A stretch of DNA of 25,441 nucleotides from CAMCXE01 sp041179125 (GCA_041179125.1 JBEGTZ010000255.1:1-25441), one strand, 5' to 3'; shown: positions 1-8,411, counted from the first letter of the stretch. Made by a program: numbers and translations. The notes: generated from the letters alone by a model not told the origin.

Positions 1-1081
1 AACGTTTGAACACGTCGTCCAATTCTTCTTGCGTGGCGAAGCTGATGCCGAGCTCTTCAAAGCGTGCTTTTACGGCGGCACGGCCTGAAAGTTTACCCAG
101 CACCAATTTGTTGGTGTGCCAGCCCACGTCTTCGGCGCGCATAATTTCGTAGGTTTCCCGGTGTTTTAACACGCCGTCTTGGTGAATGCCGGATTCATGG
201 GCAAAGGCATTGGCGCCGACGATGGCTTTATTCGGCTGCACCGCAAAGCCTGTAATGCTGGACACCAAGCGCGAAGTGGCCACGATATGTTCCGCGTTGA
301 TGCGGGTTTGCACGGGGAATAGGTCGTGGCGGGTGCGCACGGCCATGACAATTTCTTCCAGCGCCGCATTGCCGGCCCGCTCGCCCAAACCGTTAATGGT
401 GCATTCCACCTGGCGCACGCCGTTCATCACCGCGCTTAGGGAATTAGCCACCGCCAGGCCCAAATCGTTATGGCAGTGGGTGGAAAAAACAGCTTTATCG
501 GCGTTGGGCACCGCTTCAATTAAGCGTTTGAACATCGCGCCATAAGCGGCTGGCTCGCCGTAGCCTACGGTATCGGGCACGTTGATGGTGCTTGCGCCTG
601 CGTTAATGGCGGCCTCGGTGATGCGGCACATAAAATCAAATTCCGAGCGGCTGCCGTCTTCTAGGGAGAATTCCACATCGTCGGTGTACTGGCGGGCGTG
701 TTTGATGGCGCGTACGGCCTGTTCTAAAACCTGCTCCGGCTGCATTTGCAGTTTGAACTGCATGTGAATTGGCGAGGTGGCGATAAAGGTGTGAATGCGT
801 GAAGCGTTGGCGTCTTTGAGGGCTTCGCCTGCGCGGTCGATGTCGCCAATCACGGCGCGCGCCAAGCTGCATACACGGGAGTCTTTCACCGCGCGGGCCA
901 CCGCCTGCACGGCGGCAAAATCACCGGGGCTTGCAATGGCAAACCCGGCTTCTATGACATCAACCCGCAGTTTTTCCAGCATTTTAGCGATGCGGACTTT
1001 TTCGTCTTTGGTCATAGACGCGCCGGGGCTTTGCTCGCCGTCGCGCAGGGTGGTATCGAAGATAACGAGGTGTTTGCTCAT
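1..1081 (-). CDS. leuA: 2-isopropylmalate synthase, N-terminal part (cut by window edge)
   Basis: This gene encodes the first committed enzyme of leucine biosynthesis, which condenses acetyl-CoA with 2-oxoisovalerate in the cytoplasm. About 360 codons are present. Reading from the ATG at 1081, the protein opens with the HMGL-like TIM-barrel signature DTTLRDGEQSPGAS (about residues 9-22). Later come EAGFAIASPGDF, RIHTFIATSPIHM, STHCHNDLGLAVANS (metal-binding HxH), NGLGERAGN and GANAFAHESGIHQDG, all typical of bacterial LeuA. The barrel is complete, but the C-terminal leucine-binding regulatory domain would lie beyond base 1. No strong ribosome binding site is visible before the ATG, but the family start fits well. 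Homocitrate and citramalate synthases are relatives; the motif set and the long, close match to the Pseudomonas-type LeuA that I remember make LeuA much the most likely. Confidence 0.95.
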   Translation of the reverse strand, partial: MSKHLVIFDTTLRDGEQSPGASMTKDEKVRIAKMLEKLRVDVIEAGFAIASPGDFAAVQAVARAVKDSRVCSLARAVIGDIDRAGEALKDANASRIHTFIATSPIHMQFKLQMQPEQVLEQAVRAIKHARQYTDDVEFSLEDGSRSEFDFMCRITEAAINAGASTINVPDTVGYGEPAAYGAMFKRLIEAVPNADKAVFSTHCHNDLGLAVANSLSAVMNGVRQVECTINGLGERAGNAALEEIVMAVRTRHDLFPVQTRINAEHIVATSRLVSSITGFAVQPNKAIVGANAFAHESGIHQDGVLKHRETYEIMRAEDVGWHTNKLVLGKLSGRAAVKARFEELGISFATQEELDDVFKR

Positions 1082-1165
1082 AAAAATTGCGTGTTGCCCA
1101 ATAAAAAGCACGCATTCTAACCAAAATTACCTCTGTGCGGACAGTAATCGAGCCGTTAAGGCAAA

Positions 1166-1642
1166 TCAAAAACGATAATGTAAACCCAGCTCGGCGGAGC
1201 GCTTCGAAACGCGCAGATGGTAGCCACCAAAAATACCCATAACCGCCGTGTGTTCCACAGCGTTTTTATCGGGTTCGCCCGGCAGAAGACTTTGCATGGC
1301 TAAATCGTAATAGGTGGCCAATGTGACAGCCACCATGCGGTTTACGGCGGCTTTATTAACGCGGGTATTATTCGGTTGGCTATTGAGCCAATAATTATTT
1401 AATAACCTTGCTTCACTGCTCATGCTGTTATCTAGGGTGTTGGCAACAGATTCCAACAGCATTTCGTTATCCATTTGTTGGATAGGAATAAATTGGATTT
1501 TTTTTAATTGATCCGCCGCGCCACAAAAAATAGATTTATCTGCCCAGCTTGTATTAACACAACACAAACATACAGCGCCGAAGACGAAAGCGCCGAGTGT
1601 GTGCCGGTGTTGATACTGCTGAAATGCCACGTTATCCACCAT
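1166..1642 (-). CDS. small exported protein of unknown function
   Basis: I do not recognise this 158-residue protein. A hydrophobic stretch at about residues 15-33 (LGAFVFGAVCLCC) followed by a small-residue cleavage site (SWA|D) suggests a signal peptide, although the polar 14-residue lead before it is long and the true start may be elsewhere. The mature part has an early Cys, an acidic, Asn-rich helical middle and a C-terminus ending GLHYRF. The final aromatic residue is a feature seen in some outer-membrane proteins but is not decisive here. The gene lies 84 bases upstream of leuA in the same direction, but nothing suggests a role in leucine synthesis. No clear Shine-Dalgarno sequence is visible. 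Confidence 0.5.
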   Translation of the reverse strand: MVDNVAFQQYQHRHTLGAFVFGAVCLCCVNTSWADKSIFCGAADQLKKIQFIPIQQMDNEMLLESVANTLDNSMSSEARLLNNYWLNSQPNNTRVNKAAVNRMVAVTLATYYDLAMQSLLPGEPDKNAVEHTAVMGIFGGYHLRVSKRSAELGLHYRF

Positions 1643-2226
1643 TTGGAATTAACAATCGGAAACATACGTTGAGTATTTTTTAAAAAAATACTTTTTGCGT
1701 GTGCGTGTGATCAGCGCTGCTGCTTTAACTGAGATTTCTAGATTTAAGGATGGATCAGTTTTGGCTATAAAAACAGACTCGGTGATTAGAATAATTTTTA
1801 CAGATTATGCGGAAGTCTATAACCGTTAGGAAAATTCACTGTGGGGTATATATCTTTTTGAGTGGAGTTTTCACTTTGTCATAACGTCGAAAACTCGTAA
1901 CTATTCAGCACCTATTGTAGGGCGGGTTAATAACCCGCGCTGACGGTGTTGTCGTTTGCGATCATTTTTGTAAAAACACGGATTTTGTTTGTGCGGTTTT
2001 TGTTGAGCTTGTGCTTGCCTGCTAGTGCGCGGGTTACGCCGCAGGCATAAGCCGCCCTACGCTTGAGCTGAATAGTTGCGAAAACTCTAGGGCGCCTTTG
2101 ATGCTCGGCTGAGGTTTCCAGGTTAAAACCAATCACGGTCTTTTAGCCTGCATTTAGAATAAAACGGTCCTTTGCATAAAAGCTAATCATCTATCCTAAA
2201 GGATGAGATATTCAGGTGATGAAAAT
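1643..2226. other. intergenic region between divergent genes, carrying a MITE-like element
   Basis: About 580 bases lie between the minus-strand small exported gene and the plus-strand prodomain-like gene. The stretch 1643-1888 is AT-rich and holds no ORF that I trust. An inverted repeat GAGTTTTC (1865-1872) / GAAAACTC (1889-1896) lies just before the MITE described separately. Bases 2088-2226 would contain the promoter of the downstream gene; I see only weak -35/-10 resemblance and call none. Confidence 0.6.
1897..2079. mobile_element. MITE-like non-autonomous element, long form, copy 1 (183 bp)
   Basis: The left end reads GTAACTATTCAGCAC and the right end reads GAGCTGAATAGTTGC, giving imperfect terminal inverted repeats. 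The 8-bp sequence GAAAACTC occurs immediately outside both ends (1889-1896 and 2080-2087), as expected of a target-site duplication. Inside are a hairpin GCGGGTTA/TAACCCGC (1922-1938) and a subterminal inverted repeat GTAGGGCGG (1917-1925) / CCGCCCTAC (2052-2060). A related copy of exactly the same length lies at 24099-24281, and a short form with the same ends at 14318-14399. No transposase is encoded. GTAA ends and 8-bp duplications resemble the IS66 family, so mobilisation by an IS66-like transposase elsewhere in the genome is inferred. Confidence 0.85.
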
Positions 2227-2949
2227 ATGAATTTGCGTTTAGTAGCAGCAGGTTTTATGTGTTTTGTGGCCGTTTGTTATTTTTTGCGTGAGCGAATGTT
2301 GGTGAATGCGCCAGCGATCAATCATATAAGTTCTGTTGAACAATTAAAGCCAAACGCTGAATTTAAAAAAAACCATTTAAATTCATCGCACAGCGCAAAT
2401 AAAACAGATGCTATTTTAACTGCCCATGCTGAGACTAATAACGCCAGCGCAGATAATACAGATATTCCCGTGCCGCAACCTTTGGATCGCGTGCCTTGGG
2501 CTGGGCCGGAGCGTGTAGTGCTTTGGCAAAATAGTTCACCGCCAGTTATTGAGCAGCGCGATGGTGTTGAACATCTTGTATTGCAATTAAATCCGCTGCA
2601 TCTCACCTCGCTGCACCCTGGGCAAACACTCATATTACCCCTGCCAGAAGGCGCCCCCGAAGTACATGCATTAATTACTAATACTTTTAATGATGCAGAG
2701 GGGACCCATAACTGGAATGCAATCATACAAAATGATGTGCCATCCGCCTCGGTTTTAATCACGCAGGGAAAAACACAAACTCACATTGCTATTTTTACCG
2801 AGCGTGGGAGTTATACGCTTATTGCAGACAACAACACCGGCAAGGCAACGTTGGTGGACGAAGGTAAATTAATTGCTCGCCAAGCATGGGTGGATGATGG
2901 CGTAGTGCTGCATGAGCACCATGAAATAGAACCGCCGCTGACGCCTTAA
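2227..2949 (+). CDS. membrane-anchored protein resembling a metalloprotease prodomain
   Basis: The protein is 240 residues from the ATG at 2227. I prefer this start to the upstream ATG at 2203 because it has AGGTGA at a good distance and begins directly with a signal or anchor sequence (MNLRLVAAGFMCFVAVCYFL). A low-complexity polar region follows (to about residue 85). Then comes a compact domain with a run resembling LNPLHLTSLHPGQTLILPLP, then 'DAEGTHNW' and 'GKTQTHIAIFTERGSYTLIA'. From memory this pattern (hydrophobic Leu-rich strand, 'LPLPdG', Trp, then a strand read-out of 'GSY.L') is like the N-terminal propeptide region of bacterial reprolysin-like zinc metalloproteases. The next gene downstream, 121 bases away, is such a protease without that region. 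A role as chaperone or inhibitor of it is inference. Confidence 0.6.
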   Translation: MNLRLVAAGFMCFVAVCYFLRERMLVNAPAINHISSVEQLKPNAEFKKNHLNSSHSANKTDAILTAHAETNNASADNTDIPVPQPLDRVPWAGPERVVLWQNSSPPVIEQRDGVEHLVLQLNPLHLTSLHPGQTLILPLPEGAPEVHALITNTFNDAEGTHNWNAIIQNDVPSASVLITQGKTQTHIAIFTERGSYTLIADNNTGKATLVDEGKLIARQAWVDDGVVLHEHHEIEPPLTP

Positions 2950-3070
2950 TGCGCTGCATAAAAATATTTAAATTTAACCATTTTTACAGCTGATGATTAT
3001 TTTTGGTGTGACTATTTTGGTGTGATTATTTTAGTCTGAATATCTTAAAGCCGTTATTTGAGAGCGCATT

Positions 3071-4888
3071 ATGCTTAAATTCTATCTTCTAACATCTTTT
3101 TTTGCGTTGAGCACAGGTTTTACTGGTGCAGCCTGGGCTGAAAATAAAGTAGATATTTTAGTGCTTTATAATTCCAGTGCGCAGGCACAACGCAATGGGG
3201 CGGATATCAATGCGCGCGTTGCATCCTATATTGCTTACGCCAATAAAGCCTATTCCAGCAGTAATATCGACATACAATTACGCCTTGTGGCGACGCAAAA
3301 ATTAGATCTTCCTATAGCAACGGTTTCCGAAGCCAATTTACATGCGCTGCGCGAAAATTCAACCGTGGCACAATTGCGCAGGCAATATGGTGCGGATGTA
3401 GTCACTTTTTTAACGCTCAGCCAATCGGTTTCAGGCGGTAGTGTTTGTGGTATTGGTTATATTCCAGGTGGAAATTCAGCCAGTGGTACTTTTTATTCCG
3501 ATGCGGCCAGTTTGGCGTTTAATTTGGTCGGTATCGATTGTAATTTAAATGTAATGACCCATGAAATTGGACATAACATGGGGCTTGGGCATTCCCAGAT
3601 ACAAAATTCTGGTGGCGGTGTTTGGAAATGGGGGCGTGGTTATGGTGTGATGGGTTTATTTAGTACCGTCATGGCGTATCCTCAATCCTACGGTACCACC
3701 AATCAATTACCTATGTTTTCTAATCCTAAATTAAAAATGTGTGCCGGTAATAACTGTGGTGTAGAGCGCACCTACAGTGATGGCGCCGATGCGTCCGGTA
3801 GTTTAAATGCCTTAGCAGTACAAATTAGCGCTTTTATGCCAACAGTTGTGCCACTGGCCAGCGCTTCAAGCAGCAGCTCATCATCCAGTAGTAGCGGTAA
3901 ATCCAGTTCAAGCAGCTCAAGTAGTTCAAGCTCGTCAGGCATGTCTGTGGCGCTGTGTAAGCGTACGCAGGATGCCAACAGTTTAATTAAAAATGGTGAA
4001 TTTTCTGTTTTAGACGGTTGGGCCAGTGGTTTGGGGGCCAGTACTTTAATGCTTAAAGACGTTATAAATGGCACCTGTATGGATAAAGTGCTTGCTGTAA
4101 ATAATCGCAAATCTTACATGGGTGATGCTTTTTACAGTTTAAATACACCGTTGGTGAGCGGAACAAAATACCGTTTAACGGCCCGTGCCAGTATTCACAA
4201 TGGAGTGCGGGATAATTTGCGTGTAGCTTTAGTGGTAAAAAGCAGTACGAATAAACAACTTTATGAATTAACCTCTATTTCTGTTACCTCCAATGAATTT
4301 ACCACCTACAGCACGGAATTTTCCGTTCCTGCAAATGGTATTAACGGCATATTATTTTTTGGCCCGCAAGCAGGAGTTAATATGTTATTGGATGGTGTAA
4401 GCCTAACTCCCGTAGCGGCAACACCACCGGCCACACCCAAAACAATTATTAATGAAGGTTTTGAATCGGCCAGTAATGGTTGGAGTGCTGTGTTTGGCGG
4501 TGTGGCTAGCATTGTGAATTCAACGCCAGGTGAGGGTAAATACAGTTTGCGCATTAATAAACGCACCAGTGTTAATTCCGGTGCTGCCGTGCAGTTAGGC
4601 GCGCAATTAATTCCCGGTAAAAGCTATACCTTAAGTGCAAAATTACGTGCAGGTAGCACAGTGGCAGGCTCTGCCGGTATTCAAGCCTGGTTAATGTTTA
4701 ACGATAGCCGTGGGGCACAAAAAATAAGCCTCGGTACCGGCGCTGTGCCCGTTAATGTTTGGGCGGGTTTAAACGCAACATTTAGTATTTATGCTGTAGG
4801 TGCATTAACCAATGCGCAGATAATATTTGTGGGGCCAGCGGCGGGGCAGGATTTATTTGTTGATGCGGTGAGGTTAACGGTTAATTAG
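3071..4888 (+). CDS. secreted reprolysin-like zinc metalloprotease with serine linker and two CBM-like modules
   Basis: The 605-residue protein begins with a clear signal peptide (cleavage near AAWA|EN, residue 23). The catalytic domain follows (about 26-258), with the zinc motif HEIGHNMGLGH at 164-174 and a Met-turn VMAYP near 200-204, as in metzincins of the M12B/reprolysin-like group. Cysteines around the active site probably form disulfides. Residues about 264-292 are a nearly pure serine linker encoded by mixed AGC, AGT, TCA and TCC codons, so it is not simple codon slippage. Two jelly-roll domains follow (about 305-450 and 458-605), each with the pattern 'GF/FE..DGW', 'SGTKYRLTARA' or 'PGKSYTLSAKL' and a terminal 'LLDGVSLTPV' or 'FVDAVRLTV' strand, typical of the CBM4/9/22-like fold. 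The likely role is extracellular degradation of cell-wall-associated or glycan-linked protein. The substrate is unknown. Confidence 0.88.
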   Translation: MLKFYLLTSFFALSTGFTGAAWAENKVDILVLYNSSAQAQRNGADINARVASYIAYANKAYSSSNIDIQLRLVATQKLDLPIATVSEANLHALRENSTVAQLRRQYGADVVTFLTLSQSVSGGSVCGIGYIPGGNSASGTFYSDAASLAFNLVGIDCNLNVMTHEIGHNMGLGHSQIQNSGGGVWKWGRGYGVMGLFSTVMAYPQSYGTTNQLPMFSNPKLKMCAGNNCGVERTYSDGADASGSLNALAVQISAFMPTVVPLASASSSSSSSSSSGKSSSSSSSSSSSSGMSVALCKRTQDANSLIKNGEFSVLDGWASGLGASTLMLKDVINGTCMDKVLAVNNRKSYMGDAFYSLNTPLVSGTKYRLTARASIHNGVRDNLRVALVVKSSTNKQLYELTSISVTSNEFTTYSTEFSVPANGINGILFFGPQAGVNMLLDGVSLTPVAATPPATPKTIINEGFESASNGWSAVFGGVASIVNSTPGEGKYSLRINKRTSVNSGAAVQLGAQLIPGKSYTLSAKLRAGSTVAGSAGIQAWLMFNDSRGAQKISLGTGAVPVNVWAGLNATFSIYAVGALTNAQIIFVGPAAGQDLFVDAVRLTVN

Positions 4889-4909
4889 AGGTTTTTGCGT
4901 CTGGTTTTG

Positions 4910-4935
4910 AATTGAGCGCCCACAGGCGCCCAATT
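4910..4935. terminator. hairpin between convergent genes, likely bidirectional terminator
   Basis: AATTGAGCGCC (4910-4920) pairs with GGCGCCCAATT (4925-4935), giving a stem of about 11 bp with one A.C mismatch and a 4-nt loop CACA. It lies in the 54-base gap between the converging ends of the metalloprotease (stop at 4888) and the zincin lipoprotein (stop at 4943). Short T- or A-rich stretches flank it, but there is no long T-run, so termination strength is uncertain. Confidence 0.55.
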
Positions 4936-4942
4936 AATTATT

Positions 4943-6454
4943 TCAAAGTAAATCAGCAACAATCGCCTGCACTACATGACAGTGGTTTATCAAGTCCTGT
5001 TGTGTTTTCCATTCGCTGACATAATTTAATCCGTGGGGCCAAAAATGGGTGCCGTCGGATTTAATTTGGTCTGTATTATTGCCTGATATGTCACGCAATT
5101 TAGCCGTGGCTTTTGGCCCGTTATAAATGCCGTTGCTCACTAATGTACGGTATTTTGTTGCGCCCACGCCGAGCACATGAGCAATTTCATGCATGGCGGT
5201 AACGTGATGCATAGACGCGCGCGAGCCGAACCGAATAGAACCATTAGTGCTGCCATCAGCGGTTGCTACGCTCGGGTTATAGGTTACTTGAAGCTGGCGG
5301 GTTAGGTTGGTGTAGCAGTTGTAATTTTTAACGGCTAAATCCATGGCGGCGGTAATTAAATCGTAGGCTTGTTTTTCATCAGCGGTTGGGTTTTGTGCGC
5401 GGGCGAGTGTGTAACTTATTTTACCTGCACCCGTGCAACCATCGGCTGGAGCAGGCGGTGTATATTTTTTTACTAAACGAATATTATCAATTTGCACCGT
5501 GACATTTTGTTCCTGGTTGCGCCAGGCGGGTTGAATAACCCACAAATGGTTCACCTTGCTTAAATTTAACCCGGAGGCTGTTAATTCAGAAATAGGGTAG
5601 GTGTGGGTTTGCCATTCAAAAGAACTATTGCCTTTTACAATAGGCAATTCTGCGCTTACACAGGGTAAAATACATTCGCTTTTAAAAATAAACGGTGCAG
5701 CATTATTCGGCTGCTCGTGGTGAATTAAACGCATATCAAAACTCAACGCACCGTCTTTATAGGCCTGTAAATCAGCGCTGTTGCCCGGCATGGCTAAACC
5801 GAACCAACCGTTGGCATTAATGCTGTGGTTGGGGTCGTTAGCGTTCCAGTTAATTTCAATCACGCGCCCGTGTTTTGCATCACCCGTTTCTACAGGTTTC
5901 CATTGCACATGCGTATAGGCTTCATAGCCTTGGCAATGAAATAACTCACCGGTAGCCGTTGAGGATTCATACGCGAGAAAGGGGCCAAAACCTGGAGTAA
6001 TACATTCGCTAAAAATGCTGTTTTCAGGGTTTTTACAGGGTTCTACTCGTACATTTACGCTATCCGTTAGCGTTTGCCCATTCACAATGGCGGATAATTC
6101 AAATAATAAATCTGTCGGTTGTGTAACATCGGGCGCCACAAAACCGGTTGCGGGTTTTGGGTCCAAATTTACATTCGGCCCACTTAATTGGCGCCATTTA
6201 AGCGAGCCTGTTTGTAAACTACCGCTATTTAAACGCACCCATTCACTGTTAAAAACAAACTGGTCTTTTCCTGCATCGACTAGGCTTGCAATACTGCCTG
6301 AAGAACTACTGGAAGACGAACTGCTCGATGACGAATTACTGGAGCTTGAGGAGCTGCTGCTGGAACTTGAAGCGCCATCGGTGCCGGTGCAGGCGGTAGC
6401 GCCCAAAAGGCTAGCAATAATGAATAAACGCTGTAGGACGTTAAATGGGCGCAT
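4943..6454 (-). CDS. serine-linker lipoprotein with PKD-like, CBM-like and zincin-like domains
   Basis: The 503-residue protein begins with a lipoprotein signal peptide ending LGATAC (Cys about 22), then a serine-rich linker (about 29-53). A domain with 'DAGKDQFVF', 'LKWRQLSGPNV', 'FVAPDV' and 'DSVNVRV' follows (about 60-138), typical of a PKD/immunoglobulin-like repeat. The middle (about 150-330) reads as a beta-sandwich ('VIEINWNANDPNH', 'GWFGLAMPG', 'VQIDNIRLVKKY'), probably a carbohydrate-binding module. The C-terminus carries HEIAHVLGVG at 422-431, a gluzincin/metzincin-like zinc helix. The position 11 His/Asp expected of HExxHxxGxxH is Ala here, so a third ligand may come from H470 or H474 in HFWPHGLNY. 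It converges on the metalloprotease gene. The predicted location is a lipid-anchored surface or periplasmic protein; the substrate is unknown. Confidence 0.75.
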   Translation of the reverse strand: MRPFNVLQRLFIIASLLGATACTGTDGASSSSSSSSSSSNSSSSSSSSSSSSGSIASLVDAGKDQFVFNSEWVRLNSGSLQTGSLKWRQLSGPNVNLDPKPATGFVAPDVTQPTDLLFELSAIVNGQTLTDSVNVRVEPCKNPENSIFSECITPGFGPFLAYESSTATGELFHCQGYEAYTHVQWKPVETGDAKHGRVIEINWNANDPNHSINANGWFGLAMPGNSADLQAYKDGALSFDMRLIHHEQPNNAAPFIFKSECILPCVSAELPIVKGNSSFEWQTHTYPISELTASGLNLSKVNHLWVIQPAWRNQEQNVTVQIDNIRLVKKYTPPAPADGCTGAGKISYTLARAQNPTADEKQAYDLITAAMDLAVKNYNCYTNLTRQLQVTYNPSVATADGSTNGSIRFGSRASMHHVTAMHEIAHVLGVGATKYRTLVSNGIYNGPKATAKLRDISGNNTDQIKSDGTHFWPHGLNYVSEWKTQQDLINHCHVVQAIVADLL

Positions 6455-6529
6455 AAAAAATTCTCAGGATTAATAGTTGAAATCGAAGCTGATTGAGTTT
6501 GCGATTGAATAAAAATAAACAAATCGGCA

Positions 6530-7918
6530 TTAGCGTTCGCGTAGCGTTTGGTTTTGTTGATATTTTTTTAGGGCTAACTCTTGAGCGGGCAAATTTAATT
6601 TGTAACTGCTGGCAAGTTCAATGGCTTTATTTTGAGCAGCAAGCGCCGTTTTAAAATCACTATTCGCTGCGGCTACAGCGGCTTTTACTTCGTAATACGA
6701 AAGCTGGTCTAAGTGGTCGTCTTTAACCGTGTTAAAAACTACTTGGGCATCGTGAGGTTTGAACCAGGCTTCGCTGGGGGAGCAGGCGTAAATGCGGGCC
6801 AGTTTAACGGCGGCATTGGCATTGCCTGCCAGAGCGGCTTTTTGCAGCCAATAGATACCTTTTTCTTCATCTAGGGGGAGCAAAGTGCCATCGTAATAAT
6901 AGGCACCTAATACAAACTGCGCATCCGGCGAGCCTTGTGATGCAGCACGCTCAAGCCAGGCGGCGCCTGCATTGATATTTTGTTTGCATTGCAGGCCGTT
7001 AAATTGGTTTGTGCCAAGAATAAATGCTGCGGTTGCATTACCTTTAATGGCTGATTTGTGGTACCAGGGGTTGGGGTTTTCAAATTCTAGTTTTTTGACT
7101 TCTTTGTCGTCACTTATTCTTAAGTAGTTTTTGTATAGATCATTCTGTAAGCCATAAACAAGCATGTTTCCTGCATCGCCTGTATCCGCTTTGATGCGCT
7201 GATCTTTTAGTGATTTTTTTATTTTATCTATTTCCAGTTTGGAGTTGTTTATCGAGTATACATAACGTGATGTATGGTTGTAGAAATTTACTGATTGCCC
7301 ATTTATTTGTGCCGGTTGGTAGGTGTGTTGGCGCAAGGCTTTAAGACTTGGTTGTACAAATCTGGGTTCTTTATTTAGGACAACGAAATCGCGCACACTG
7401 CCATCTTTTGCCACGGTTAAAGAAATGTCAAGTAAGCCAACGTCGCCTGCACTTATCGCCTCTTGAGGGAATTTGGGTGCGATGCTTTTTAAAATTTTGG
7501 GGCCTGAAATTATTGTTCCTTCAGTTGCAAGAGGGGCTAGTTTTTCGTTAACTAATTCGTTGGTGTAGGGTTTTAATTTTATAAACTCTTGCTCGCCTTG
7601 GCTGGTTTCCTCAGGGGTTATTTTTTTGGCTATGGCGTTAAAGGTTTTGCTTTTTTCGGGTGATTCTGGCGTATTGGATAGCTTTAGCCAGGCATAGGCA
7701 AGGGCGGGGGATTTAGTAACGCCTTCACCACGGTAATACATCACGCCTATGTTTTTTTGTGCGTCTTTATCGCCAATGCTGGCTGAATAAGTAAACTCTT
7801 TAAAAGCTTTTGCGAATTCTTTATTTTGATAATATCTAAACCCAAGTTCAAAATCCGCCTGTGCGGTTGCGCTGAACAAGGTTGTAATAATGCTGGCAAT
7901 AACAATATACGATTTCAT
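6530..7918 (-). CDS. periplasmic Sel1-repeat protein with TonB-C-like domain
   Basis: The 462-residue protein has a signal peptide (MKSYIVIASIITTLFSATAQA). One Sel1-like repeat occurs near residues 25-82 (GDKDAQKNIGVMYYRGEGV, then AYAWLKLS). A TonB C-terminal-like domain follows at about 142-222 (PKFPQEAISAGDVGLLDISL, VAKDGSVRDFVVL, ALRQHTYQPAQINGQ). At least two more Sel1 repeats lie at about 285-375 (ATAAFILGTNQFNGL, GSPDAQFVLGAYYYDG, GNANAAVKLARIYAC). The TonB-C domain lacks a TonB-style N-terminal TM and Pro-rich spacer, so it is a protein-binding module rather than TonB itself. It lies 37 bases downstream of the small lipoprotein gene in the same direction, so co-transcription is likely. 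A scaffold role in the periplasm is inferred. Confidence 0.8.
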   Translation of the reverse strand: MKSYIVIASIITTLFSATAQADFELGFRYYQNKEFAKAFKEFTYSASIGDKDAQKNIGVMYYRGEGVTKSPALAYAWLKLSNTPESPEKSKTFNAIAKKITPEETSQGEQEFIKLKPYTNELVNEKLAPLATEGTIISGPKILKSIAPKFPQEAISAGDVGLLDISLTVAKDGSVRDFVVLNKEPRFVQPSLKALRQHTYQPAQINGQSVNFYNHTSRYVYSINNSKLEIDKIKKSLKDQRIKADTGDAGNMLVYGLQNDLYKNYLRISDDKEVKKLEFENPNPWYHKSAIKGNATAAFILGTNQFNGLQCKQNINAGAAWLERAASQGSPDAQFVLGAYYYDGTLLPLDEEKGIYWLQKAALAGNANAAVKLARIYACSPSEAWFKPHDAQVVFNTVKDDHLDQLSYYEVKAAVAAANSDFKTALAAQNKAIELASSYKLNLPAQELALKKYQQNQTLRER

Positions 7919-7955
7919 GTGTGTATCTTTTGAGTAAGGTTTTTATTGGGTGTTT

Positions 7956-8411
7956 TTAACGAACGCTAAGTTCATTGGCGTCCGCAATAAGTGCAAACGT
8001 TTTGGTTTGGCCTTGGAAGTTAACAGTCAGTTGTTTGTAGCCAATAATAAGTTGTACTGAGGTTGAGGCATCGGCCTTGCCCTGTGGCCATGAATAAAAC
8101 AGAGTTTCGCCAATGCGATTTGGCGAGTGCCCCACGGTTAAAGACGCGGCGCCTTCACAGGCTTCGGCTGGGTTAAAGCGCAAAATAGCCACCGATGCAC
8201 GCTTATGTTGCAGGACAATCGTGGAGCTTTTGCCGCGCTCAATATCGGCTTTCATATCAATAATGATATTGCCGGAAGGAAGTTTGATCGGTTTTTCGTG
8301 GGCGTGCTGCCATTCTTCGGCGGTAATGTAATAAGGGGTTGGGCTTGGCGGAGGTAATTGGCTGCAACCGGCGAGTGCAAGCGTGATTATGCAAATAAAT
8401 AAAATACGCAT
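7956..8411 (-). CDS. small lipoprotein of unknown function
   Basis: The 151-residue protein has a clear lipobox, LALAGC (Cys 16), then a Pro-rich spacer (QLPPPSPTPYY). The rest looks all-beta: a strand with 'NIIIDMKADIERG', 'SSTIVLQHKRASVAILRFN', a Cys in 'AEACEGAAS', and a C-terminal strand pair 'QLIIGYKQLTVNFQGQTKTFALI'. AAGGAG precedes the ATG by about 11 bases, which supports the start. I recognise no family. Its place between mgtE and the Sel1/TonB-C gene, all in one direction, suggests an envelope role. Confidence 0.7.
   Translation of the reverse strand: MRILFICIITLALAGCSQLPPPSPTPYYITAEEWQHAHEKPIKLPSGNIIIDMKADIERGKSSTIVLQHKRASVAILRFNPAEACEGAASLTVGHSPNRIGETLFYSWPQGKADASTSVQLIIGYKQLTVNFQGQTKTFALIADANELSVR

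Noticed and set aside
1927..2136. Minus-strand ORF of 69 codons across the long MITE
   Set aside because: It runs through the terminal repeats and hairpins; the related copy at 24099 does not keep this frame, so it is not coding.
3772..4110. Minus-strand ORF within the metalloprotease gene, with Leu/Glu-rich run
   Set aside because: It is the complement of the serine linker and flanks; the plus-strand gene has a signal peptide, catalytic motif and domain logic.
6015..6473. Plus-strand ORF of 152 codons across the start of the zincin lipoprotein
   Set aside because: Its Leu/Glu-rich end is the shadow of the serine linker; the minus-strand lipoprotein has a signal sequence and domains.
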